Below are positions 34,101-44,327 of a stretch of DNA of 64,000 nucleotides, in pieces; the stretch's first letter is position 1, and each line of letters opens with the position of its first letter. The notes under the pieces were generated by a model. It was not told the origin of the DNA. It was given only the letters and a program-made list of their open reading frames with translations, and did no database searches. The stretch spans positions 9,002,290 through 9,066,289 of the forward strand of contig NC_049990.1 in NCBI RefSeq assembly GCF_000003815.2, read 5' to 3'. Source of the DNA: Branchiostoma floridae. Lineage: Eukaryota; Chordata; Leptocardii; Amphioxiformes; Branchiostomatidae. Made by a program: the position numbers and the translations under genes.

Positions 34101-37100
34101 GGTGAAATAAACAAAATAATTTTCGAGGTTACTAACTACGATGGCCAATAGTCGAAACTACTAACTTACAATGCCAATAATAGTCGAAACTACTAACTAA
34201 GATAGCAAATAGTCTATCAAGATGAATGACGGTTCGCTTCCTTCCTATATTAGAACACGTGCTGTATTGGTGTGATGCCGGAGACCCATACCACAGGCTG
34301 GAGAAATCGGATCTCCTCGGCAATAATCGTCGGGTTGTCGTTTCGTACCCGAACACTCAGTTCCTAGGCATTGCAGTCGACGACGGCAACATCTACTGGA
34401 CGGCGAAGTATGTGATAACGTTAGCAAGGTGAGTGATATGCTTCCCACCAGACTAAAAAAGCACACACGAGTACAGATTTGCAAAGTAACTTGTTTCGTG
34501 CAAAAAGATGTTGAGAAACCCTTCCGCTAAGACGTCACCTTCTGACATCATCACAGTCGTTTGCGACAAGAACTATCTTCATCATAGAAGTTAAGAAGTT
34601 AAACTGTTCATATAAAACTGTTGATAAGTTTAATATTTTTTTCGCGATATTGTTCTCACCAGAACATCGGAGGCGAACACGGGACTTCGCGTTGCCATAG
34701 GGAGTGGGTACGGTGTACTGAATGGCATTCATCTGCATAAACATGGCGTCTCCACTGACGTTACCAACGGTACTTGTTCTTTTTTAATGTCTTCCGGATC
34801 CATCATGATTAGGAATCTTGCATTGAATGAGACTGGTGAAAACAATAGAGACTATTGTTTTGGCTTTTGCATGGAAACATTAATATTATATACGTTAGTA
34901 GGAAGCAGCTGTAAATTATGTTTATTGAACATCCTTCTTCAGCGAACGTAGCTCATTCACATTTGTACCCAGAAGTTGGTATCGGCCCCCGTCGCGTCTG
35001 AGTGGCAACACCATTGTAAACAGGATAGTAATGCGTTGCTTTTGCATCTTTTAGAATATATGGTATACTGCCTGTCTTAGACGCATAACGCATTACGTAT
35101 ACGTTACGTCCATGTTACACAGCTTGTTCCTCGTACAATGGTGGATGCCACCATCTGTGCCTGGTTCTTCCCGGAGGGAGGACGTGTGCTTGTCGTGACG
35201 GCTGGGTGCTCAGGGACGATGAATCTACCTGCACCCCTCCCGGTGAGTGTAAAGACTGTAAAAAAGTCTCAGTCTGACAAAAATCATTGTCTCACATAAT
35301 CTTTTAGTCTAAATCGTGAGGTAGATTATAGGTTCATTTCTTCACGGTCAATACATAATTTGTAAGATATGTGAAACAACATGTTCTCATAGACGTGCAA
35401 ACTAATGTTGCAGTCTGTTTCAAACTAGCTATAACCTATAGAGACACTTTTGTTATACCTTGCCCTATTTCTCTCTTGCTCGCAGATGTCCGTCTGGTTG
35501 GTGGAAGTAGCCATCACGAGGGGAGGGTAGAAATTCGGCACCACCAGGAATGGAGGACAGTCTGTGACGACAAGTGGAACAACGACAGCGCACGTGTAGT
35601 ATGTCGTCAGTTGGGGTATCCAGATGCCGCGGAGGCAAAAGGAGGGGCCTATTTTGGTCAGGGATCGGGCACTATTGGACTAGACGATGTGCAGTGTACT
35701 GGAAATGAAACAAACTTATTTGAATGCGAACATAGAGGTTGGGGCGTGAGTAACTGTGGGCACCAAGAGGACGCGGGAGTTATTTGCTTGTTGGGTACGT
35801 CAATTGTTCTATTCTTTACTTCTTGATTGTAAAGCATATCTACTGTGAACCTTATACTTCACAATAATGGTCTTTTTTGTTACTCCATTTCATTTTTATA
35901 TCTGAAACATGTCTTCCAAGATGCATTCACTTGAATTCAATCTTTAACCTGCCAACATGGCGGACACTAAATTACGTCATAGTCACGTGACTGTAAATTC
36001 CTACAGATGTTCGTTTGGTGCGAGGAGGCTCTGCGTACCAAGGACGAGTCGAAGTCTTACACGACGGGGTCTGGGGCACGGTTTGCGATCGCGGCTGGGA
36101 CTTGAGAGATGCAGACGTGGTCTGCCGTCACCTGGGGTACCTGGAGGCGGCGACGGCCGTAAAGGCGGCGGCGTTTGGCCAAGGCACGGGGCCGATCTGG
36201 GTGGACGACGCGACCTGCACTGGGTACGAGACCAGCCTGAACAAATGTGGACACGCAGGGTGGAACACGAGCTACTGCCATCACAGTCAGGATGCTGGTG
36301 TCGTCTGTCAGTTGCTAGGTAACGTCTGTCAGTTGCTAGGTAACGTCTGTCAGTTGCTTGGTAACGTCTATCAGTTGCTAGGTAACGTCTATCCGTTGCT
36401 TGGCAACGTCAGTAGTTGCTAGGTAAATGCTTGTCAGTTTCAAGGTACGTCTGTCAGTTTACATTACGCCTGTAGCTTGTGTTGGTTTAGACACAATCAG
36501 TCTAAATTTCTAGACCTCTGTTCCTTTGAATACTGTACTAGGAAAAAGGTGTTGTGAATTAACTTAATTTTGATACCCTTATCGTTAGCTGTTCGTCTTG
36601 TCGACGGGAACAGTCCTAACGAGGGTCGGGTAGAGGTGTTCTACCAGGGCAAATGGGGGACGGTCTGCGACGACGGCTGGGACCTGAAGGATGCCAGCGT
36701 CGTCTGCCGTCGCCTAGGTTACCCGAACGCAACTTCGGCTTTAGACCGGGCTCACTTTGGCGAGGGTTCGGGACCCATCTGGCTGGACGATCTGGTCTGC
36801 GAGGGCGACGAAAGCGGGCTGTCGGAGTGCGGTCACAGTGGACTAGGTGTGGTGAATTGTGGGCACCACGAGGATGCAGGAGTAGTATGTGCGCCACCTA
36901 GCGAATTGACAAGGACGACAGCGGCAACAACTTCCACCACTCCGGATACAACAACTTTCACCATTCCAGGTAAACCAAGTCTTTCCCTTGCTAATGGCCT
37001 GGTATTTAGCCCTATTCACTCTCCGTGCATGGAAGGCCTATATAATTCTGTGACAGGCACCAGGTATCTGAATGCGGATGGATACCAACTACATGTATCT

Positions 37101-38111
37101 TTCTTAGAAAACTTATCATTGTTCCTTCCGTGATTGTTCTGAAGACAATACAGACAAAAATGCTCAGGCTACTCCTGCTGGAAGAACAGTGAGCAAACAA
37201 GCAAGCATTTAAGATGGGACAGTTACGTTTAAAGTTTGTTGACGTTATGATTGTTAATTTTCCTTCTCTTGTTTTTGACAGACCTTTTCACTGGCGGGAC
37301 AAACACAAACGGGGGAAACATAAGCAACTTTAAGACACTTTAAGCCTTTGATGTAACAGGAATTCTTCTATGTTTGCCGCAGCGTCCTCTTGCGGTTTTG
37401 TAAGCATTTCCAAGTAAATCATGGTCATCTTAAATTCCTGCTTGTTTAATAGCATAAACGTTTGCACCTATGGTAATAACATTTGTTTGTTGTCATTTTG
37501 AAATAACTTGCTGTTTATATACGAATTTTTCAGCTCCTAACAAACAAACGGGCATCCTAACGTCGAACACAGCCCCTTTTATCATCGCAGCGGCTCTCTC
37601 TGCGGCCTTTGCACTTGTCGGAGTGGTGACGTTAGTCTTAAGTTTCTGCGTCTTAAGGCGCAGAAAGGCCGTTAAGAAAAGACTTCAACGTGCGATCTCC
37701 AACGACTATCAGAACACCAACCCTGCCTTCTGCATCGACGACAATCCCATTTACTGCACGGCGGGCGAAAACACCTACGATGTAGTCGGAGACCGGCCGA
37801 CTCCACACGAGAAGGCCCGAGACCTGCCGACTCCACACGGCGGGGCCCGAGACCGACCGACTCCGCACGACGGGGCCCGAGACCGGCCGAATCCGCACGA
37901 CGGGACCCGAGACCTACCGAGTCCGCGTGGCAAGACCCGAGACCTACCGACTCCGCACGGAGGGACCAGAGACCTTCCGGTTCCTCACGATGCGGTCCGA
38001 AACCGACGCGTCAGTTCAGCCAAGCAAGAACAGACGGAAGACGAGAAAACTAATGTGTACGTTGACATGAGTGCGAAGTTCAAAGTGTACGAAAATTCGG
38101 TGTCTATCTAA
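31156..38111 (+). CDS. YWTD propeller-EGF-triple SRCR transmembrane receptor, complete, 850 aa
   Basis: Eleven exons: 31156-31198, 32173-32412, 32914-33073, 33638-33765, 34254-34428, 34663-34769, 35123-35242, 35486-35794, 36007-36318, 36589-36969, 37534-38111 (2553 nt). Signal peptide 1-14. Residues 15-284 form an LDLR class B propeller; YWTD-type strands are YIYWTG, IFWTDIG, YMYWTD, VLYWCD and IYWTAK. An LDLR-type EGF domain (285-324, six Cys) packs after it as in LDLR/LRP. Three SRCR domains (325-427, 428-531, 532-635) have six Cys each, hence group A. A Thr-rich stalk, a TM helix (about 673-699) and a 150-residue tail follow, with NPAF (721-724), NPIY (729-732), seven 10-residue repeats (745-814) and YVDM near 832. 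Each SRCR is one phase-1 exon. Likely a scavenger or endocytic receptor; the ligand is unknown. The second SRCR exon ends in a donor-carrying minisatellite. Confidence 0.9.
34131..34212. repeat. Short tandem repeat, about 31 bp x 3
   Basis: 'tactaact..gatggccaatagtcgaaac' recurs three times with small changes, in the intron before the 34254 exon. Confidence 0.7.
36303..36425 (+). repeat. 21-bp minisatellite carrying repeated splice donors
   Basis: Five full units of 21 bp (36303, 36324, 36345, 36366, 36387) and a shortened sixth (36408). The first unit overlaps the end of the second SRCR exon. Each unit contains TTGCTAG|gtaac or TTGCTTG|gtaac, so donors of the same strength recur at 36319, 36340, 36361 and 36382, with a GC version at 36403. 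Because 21 is divisible by 3, every alternative donor keeps the frame and adds seven residues (NVCQLLG-like). The sixth unit breaks the frame and leads to a stop. Confidence 0.9.
37791..38000 (+). repeat. 30-bp coding tandem repeat x 7
   Basis: Seven exact-length units inside the last exon of the YWTD-SRCR gene encode D-(R/L)-P-(T/S/N/V)-P-(H/R)-x-x-x-R. The array is cytoplasmic. Regular length with point differences and no indels implies selection to keep the frame. Confidence 0.95.
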
Positions 38112-38125
38112 GGTGTTCGCCAGGC

Positions 38126-38131
38126 AATAAA
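38126..38131 (+). terminator. Possible polyadenylation signal
   Basis: AATAAA 14 bp after the stop of the YWTD-SRCR gene. That is close, so a later site may be used. Confidence 0.4.
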
Positions 38132-38441
38132 GGTTATAACATTCAAGATAGACAGAGAAGATAATATATGGAGACAAATGTTTTTACAAATGAATCTTTA
38201 TATGATTGTACACTACTACACTTGTGTATCTTTCTGCACGTCATGAATACGGGATTAAAATACTTGTTGCCTGCGATATCATATTTTGTTATTTTAATTC
38301 TTGTTACAACGTTTATGGCCTCTATTTTGAAGATTTAGGCATCTTGTTTTATGTAACTGTCTTTTACTTGCTCTTGCTCTTGCCTTAAATTTAGAGTTTT
38401 TAGAGTATGTCATCCATAAGATTTACGTGATGTGGCCTGAC

Positions 38442-38474
38442 TGAAAATAGATCTTGCGGCAGGATCTATTTTCA
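38442..38474. repeat. Perfect 12-bp hairpin
   Basis: TGAAAATAGATC and its complement are separated by 9 nt. It lies in the intergenic stretch 38112-40021, which otherwise shows no exon or known element. Confidence 0.7.
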
Positions 38475-40021
38475 TTGCCCTCTGGTTGGGTTAGGGTAAA
38501 TCCATTTGACTTCCTTTTCCAAGTAGTTCTTCTTCCTTGTGTTGTGCTTTTCGCGGCTTCTTGGAAATCATCCAAGTGTCCCGTCACACCACCAGTTGCC
38601 ATAGAGACAGATGTGACGTCACAGGTACGAGTAGGTCTCAAGTTTCCCCACCTGTCCGCCGTGTTGGTTTCTACCTGAGGCGTTTCCGTTACCCTCGATA
38701 AACAACTTCACGTCCTTGGGAGTGTCACCAAGGGTCAGATGTTCAAACAAAATGGAGTTTCTTTTTGCAAACTATTTACGTCAGAAAGGGTATGTTTTAT
38801 TTCTCAAGTATTTGTAACCGGTAACCGTAGAGGTTGTGTAGAGCAACTTTTTTTTTCAAGTTGCCTCCTTACGTTTTCTTAAGAAAGTGTTGCAATTTCT
38901 TAAAGAAACATCCTCTATGACGCATCTCTTGGGTTATCTTAGATCACCAAGCTGCAAAACATTCAAAGAATCCTAAACTCGATCCTAGTTTTGCAATTTA
39001 GCCCTGGGGTGTGGATAGAAAAGTTCATACAAGGTGAACAGTATAGTAGTTGTTATCAATCTGATCCCGACTACAAGGGTATCCATTCAGAATGTCTCTG
39101 TGTACTTTGTACACTTAACAAGTTCAGTCTCTTTAAAATACCTCAACATTTCGCGTCAGTGGTCATGAATTGCACATACGCACTAGAGCAGTCAGGCGCG
39201 AGTAAAGTGCACATCCTGACAAATTACCCGTCAGATCTACGCCAAATATATCTCTCAGTCTGTTGTTGACAAATTATCCGTTTACGCCAAGTACACAGCC
39301 CTTATGGTCTTTATTTGATTTTAAGCGAGTCGAAAACAGGGTCCTATCCCTTGTCTGTCTGTGGATGGGGAATAATATTAAACCAGAAAGAATATATCAG
39401 ACGGAGAAAGGTATCACTTTGAGTTGGTGGATACGTGTGTCGTTCAAGTGAGAGAAACGAATGTACTGGAATCAAAGTCTAAAGGAATAACCCTGAAAGT
39501 GTTGAAAACCTTGTCAAAGTCTGCAACTGAAACGCCCCTGCAGTTCCAAAGTGCTAAAAGGCCCGAACGTATGTCAAGGAAAGAATTCAGTATCTTCATG
39601 TATCACCCAAAATCATGACTTCATCAAAAGTGATTGGAATGTTTAAAAAAAATCCCCCCGCCCCACAGCCCCAGTGGGCATAGAATATCCTTCCCTATCG
39701 CTGTGCAACGCACTCTATCTCTGTCGTCATACTTGACAAGAAAGTCCAAGGAAAAGCCAGTGACCCGTAAACTGTCGACGCGCTGCTTTTGTGCAAACAA
39801 GTTGTGATTTTAACGATGACTGCGCAGTGAGACCAACACGCGGTACCGCAGCACCTGTAGCCGTGTCCTTGATTTATTCCGTAAACAAGTTTTCACAAGT
39901 GAGTAACCCGAGCGCGATGAGGAAGTGCCAGACTACACCGCCGTGAATCCTGTGGAAAAAAGAAACGACAGAATATTTTTGAGAAGAGTGTTTTGAGGAC
40001 GGACGCTTACGTGTGAAGATT

Positions 40022-42974
40022 ATGGACGGAAAGTTCGTTTTTGTGCTGTTTGCTCTACAAATTTGTGGTAAGTAACTTCTTGAAGTTCCTTTATTCTTTC
40101 GTCTGATGTTCGTCATAAGAATGACCTCATTGCATGAAAATTTACGTGTCATCCGAGGCTGGTGCTGTAATGATTAATCTACAATTTTTCGAATCAGACC
40201 TAGAGACGATATATTCCCTACTACACTTAGAGTTACAGCTCCTACAAATCGTTTAGTCTATACATAACGTGACACAAAGACAGAACTACTTTCCTCCCAG
40301 CAAAATGCCAATGGAGCAGTGTGGCGTTTCAGCATAGACATGTTCGTAACTTTCACATACAGTAGCCCTTGTCTGTGTAGTAAAATTAGACAGTCTTTTT
40401 TCTTACATGTTGATGTTTTGAATTAGAAACCATTAAGGAGAAAAATGTGAAAACTGACCGTATGACGGTATGTTCCCCAATTAAGTGGCTGACGTATACG
40501 CATACAGGCTACTGTCGGTATATCGGAAGCCCTGACGGCATTCATTTTACCCATGTTGGTATAACAAACTTCTGGTATATTTAATTGGCAGCCTTCTTTT
40601 ATTCCTCCATCATGAGACTTGAAGGGGTTTAGTATGATTAATAGCTCTTAAAATTACACAGGTCCCCTGGAGGTTGTCTCAATAACAGGTACCTTCAACT
40701 ACTGTAAATTCCGCTGTCAAAAATGGGCGGAAAACAAACAGAGACATTTGTGGACGCTGTTAATCTACAGGTCAATGCTCCGTTTATGGCTATGCAAAAA
40801 CAACAACTATTGTTTGGCAAGAGATAAAAATGATTCGATAAACCCCGATTTATACAGCATTGTTTAAATCTCAGCTGTTTCTCAGTGTGAGACTTTAGTA
40901 TTAGGTCAGTGTCACAAACTCAGCTTGGAAATTGGATCGGTAGGGCGAAAATGATGCGGGTCGTATTTAAAATCGCGGTGAAAGACTCGGGGGAACGTGC
41001 CTGGGTAGGCATTTTTGGTGTCGATGTCTTGAAAAACTCATTAGGAAGCTTCAAGAAACGCATACCTTGCAAAACTGAGACGTGGACATGCTAGTTGTGT
41101 ATTTGCGTAAGTCTTTCAAGCATAGCAAGCTTTCAGGGTATAGAGGAGGATTATGTGCTACTAGTTGTTGGTATCGTCGTCCCATTTTGACAATGCTTAC
41201 AATTGTTACTTGTGTAACTAGCACTGATATCGTTGGATATGTAAATTAGCGATATAATATCCAAGCTGAGTTTGTGACACTGACAACCTCACACTGAACC
41301 GGCTGCCATGATATCTTGATATGTTTGGATGTATAAACTAGCTAGAATTGCTTTGGTACATTTTCAAGTACTTTACGACGGGGAAACATTTGACCTTTGT
41401 ACGGTCTTGGTTGTCGTTGGATTTCCAAGTATAGGCTGTAACTAACATTCGACAAGGTTCTAAGATGACTATTTTCTTGAAACAATGCTGAATTTTACTC
41501 GACATAAGCACTACTTTCCAAAGAACGACCTCAGTTTGCAATCGTACGACCATCGCACGACGAATGTGACCGGTTTCAAACAGGTTCCTGCCTCTTGTTG
41601 AAGAATATAATGGATAGTAATAAACCATTTTTATGAACCCTAATGATATTTGGTGTTCAAGTACTAGTAATGATATGCTATATAATGATATTCAAACCCT
41701 TGGTATCCCCAATGTTACATATCTCCATGCAATGAGGAAATTATTTTTGCTCTCTCCTGACTCCTTGATAGCAACGACCTTCACATCGGCAAAGCCATTA
41801 CCAAGATCCTTCAATGACGTCACGCCCTCAACAACTACCCGTCACGTGTCAGACAAACCAATCAACGGCGTCCAAACAGCCGGCTTGCCAATCAGAGATT
41901 CGTCTCCATTGGCTACAACAGCTAAACTTGGCCAGACAACTCCCATCGTACCTACAACTTCCGTTTCCGCTGGTTTCAGCAATTCAGTTGGGCTTAAGAC
42001 TAAACCGTACACTAGATTAAAGCCTACTGCGCCAATTTCTTCTACAAAGACTGACTCTATCGTAGACACGGTGACCACGATAATTCCACGGATTACGTCA
42101 CCAAAGAGCAACTGCAGCATGCGCAACACAACGGAATGTAGAGGAGACACAGACAAACGTACGTTGACATTACTTCTATCTATTAGCTCATGATACCCGT
42201 GTGACCGACACATCATAGCTATATATCGTCTATTGCAGTGATGACTGTATTCACCAAAGCCTTTCTACTTTTCTTGTTATTTCATTTTATTAGACTTATT
42301 CAATACATAACATAATGCAAAACAAATCAAGCAAATGCAGATAAATTTTCATATGTTTCAGTTGGAATCAACTACCATTAATCAATGAGAAAGATAGTGG
42401 ATATTGATTAAGGAATGTACAAACGGGGTGGTAGCAACTATAGTGCCGTCCGCTAGGAGCGCGATTTTAGTCAGGTTATAACGCAATGTACATGTAACGT
42501 ATCTAACGTCGCCATTCGTGTTTTCCAGGCCCGGCTAGCTACGGAACAGTGCTGGCTGTGACTGCAGTAACCTCATGCCTTGCTGGTATCGTGTTAGGTA
42601 CCGGGGTCTGGCATATCAGGCGCCGGGTATTGCTCGCCAGACAAAGGAAAAGACTAGAAGAAAGAAGAAGCCAGATCGTGTACAACAGTAACCCTGCTTA
42701 CCATAGGAGTTCCTTACACGATAACGATAAGCTGTACTCCACAATATTAAGTCTCAGTGACTATTCCCCACCGATTTCCAAACTGTCAAATGAAAAGGAC
42801 AAGAAAGATGACGGAAAGAAAGTCACTACAAGTTTCATAAATCCGGTCGAAATAATGAGAAAATTTGATAAAAACTCTGACGCGAAAGGACGAGCTGGGA
42901 ATGCGCTAAATGTTTTGAAGTTGTACAAGGAAGGTGCGAGAAACAGCAGTCAAACAACAGTCGTACATACTTAG
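40022..42974 (+). CDS. Mucin-like single-pass membrane protein with RGD and NPAY, complete, 292 aa
   Basis: Exons 40022-40067, 41772-42158, 42529-42974 sum to 879 nt, with phase-1 joins. A signal peptide (MDGKFVFVLFALQICG) is followed by about 125 residues dominated by Thr, Ser and Pro, as in an O-glycosylated stalk. A short Cys-bearing membrane-proximal segment (NCSMRNTTECRGDTDK) contains RGD at 139-141. The TM helix is about 150-172. The basic, mostly polar tail carries YNSNPAY (NPxY at 199-202), YSTIL and a Lys-rich stretch. The stalk exon is a single symmetrical exon. Extra phase-1 exons between 40068 and 41771 cannot be excluded. No family is recognised. The gene resembles its neighbour at 28049-30014 in plan but not in detectable sequence. 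Confidence 0.72.
40905..41284. mobile_element. TIR element with perfect 24-bp ends
   Basis: 40905-40928 (GTCAGTGTCACAAACTCAGC...) is perfectly inverted at 41261-41284, with weaker pairing further in. An outer CAGTGTGAG / CTCACACTG pair (40883-40891, 41288-41296) may be the true ends. No clear target duplication. Lies in the first intron of the mucin-like gene. Confidence 0.75.
41386..41580. repeat. 'cgtacgac' foldback repeat, degenerate copy
   Basis: 'gacctttgtacggtcttggttgtcgt' at one end and 'aatcgtacgaccatcgcacgacgaatgtgacc' at the other pair imperfectly. Related copies lie at 47405-47616, 53609-53830 and 58078-58245. Confidence 0.5.
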
Positions 42975-43567
42975 ATGATGTTCACCTAGCGGATTATGTA
43001 TTGTTGAAGTATTATGCTTGCAGTTTTCTTTGCTTCAGAAGTTGGTGCAATATTTACGCTTACGGCGCAGCGGCAACAAAATGAGAGTTTTTAACAAGAT
43101 GAAAATTAAGTTTTTACGTTGTTGTTTAAGTTTTATGATTTAAAAAAAAGATACATAAGTCAATGAGATTAAATGAAACGAATTACAGCAAAATATGTTG
43201 ATAAGTGAGTTTCTTAAAATGTTGCACTTGATTTAGTCAGTGGACTTTGGCATTATGATTAGCATATGCATGTAGTCAACGGTACCGTAGTTATTAGAAA
43301 ACGTCCTATTGTTGTGTCAAATTCAACTCATAAATCTGATGGATAAAAGATAAGATTACATGAACAAGCCACAAAGAACTGATGTCAGATGCCATACGTA
43401 TAAAAAGGTGCAGTTTATTACAAGCCAGTAGTCTCGCTGTACATAGGGATCAGGGTTTCATTATGATTTATTTCATTGTGGTTCAATTTGAATGTTCAAC
43501 AATAGTAGATACGTCAAAACAGCTGTTTATGACTATTCATATGGGATAAGGTAAAATATGGGAATGC

Positions 43568-43573
43568 AATAAA
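43568..43573 (+). terminator. Possible polyadenylation signal of the mucin-like gene
   Basis: AATAAA 594 bp after the stop at 42974. Another occurs near 43807. Confidence 0.35.
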
Positions 43574-44033
43574 CAAATTTGTTCTCTTAATTCTTTGACA
43601 TGTAGCATGGTTTACCATTTGAAAACACTAAAATAAGTAGTGTCATCGCAAATACACAATATACAGTGACGTTCTAACTCTATTTCTACATCTATTTCAG
43701 AATACGACAATTCTACATGCTATTGACTCGACTCCCTTCTGTGTGTGACACTATAAACTACCTTAACACACATATACTTATCCATGCATGTTTTCATCGC
43801 AAGAGTGAATAAAGTACATACAATGGTTTAAATAACCAATGAAATCGCAGATATTTATAAGCGTTTAAAAACGCCAACATGGCCAATAAGAAATTATTCA
43901 TATCATTCAATGATCTCATGTAGACACAGTTCTTCTAATGTGGAGAAATTAAGACTAAGAAAAGTTAAGTGCCCTTCAATATCATCATGATAAGGTGATT
44001 TCTACAAATTCTCATTTTCCTATGCAGTCTGTA

Positions 44034-44246
44034 CAATAAACATTGGGGAGGCTCTTCTAAATCTGGCTTTTTAGGTTTCCGTTTTTGTGGGCGTGGCCTC
44101 AAACCGCTGTCAGCCAATCAGAGAATCAGCTTAGCCTTAAGAAAACATTTGGGCAATACTCTGATTGGCTGACAGTTGATTAGAGGTCACGCCCACAAAA
44201 GTGAAAACCTCAGCTCGGTTTAGCAAAGCCTCCCCAAGGTATATTG
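44034..44246. mobile_element. 213-bp TIR MITE with TA flanks
   Basis: Ends CAATAAACATTGGGGAGG and the inverted CCTCCCCAAGGTATATTG. Pairing extends inward through TGTGGGCGTG and CTGTCAGCCAATCAGAG on both sides. TA lies at 44032-44033 and 44247-44248. Located between the convergent ends of the mucin-like and astacin genes. Confidence 0.78.
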
Positions 44247-44327
44247 TATAGGCTATGTATGCGCAAGGCTCTGAGTAGTAGAATTCAAGTTCTTACAAAT
44301 TAATAAAGATTCCCCCACAACTTGTCG

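Noticed and set aside
36015-36422. SRCR2 frame read to the stop at 36422
   Set aside because: The frame continues only because the 21-bp minisatellite is in frame; the normal exon end is the donor at 36319, which keeps phase with the next SRCR exon.
37267-37345. Possible extra exon after 'gacag' between the SRCR3 and TM exons
   Set aside because: Stops early, with no donor in a usable phase; the 36969-37534 join already keeps phase.
37791-38000. Regular 30-bp repeats resembling a CRISPR array
   Set aside because: Head-to-tail coding repeats without spacers, inside a eukaryotic exon.
41633-41771. Extending the mucin-like exon upstream to the in-frame ATG at 41633
   Set aside because: An acceptor at 41770-41771 in the right phase joins to a clear signal-peptide exon; the upstream part has no Thr/Ser bias.
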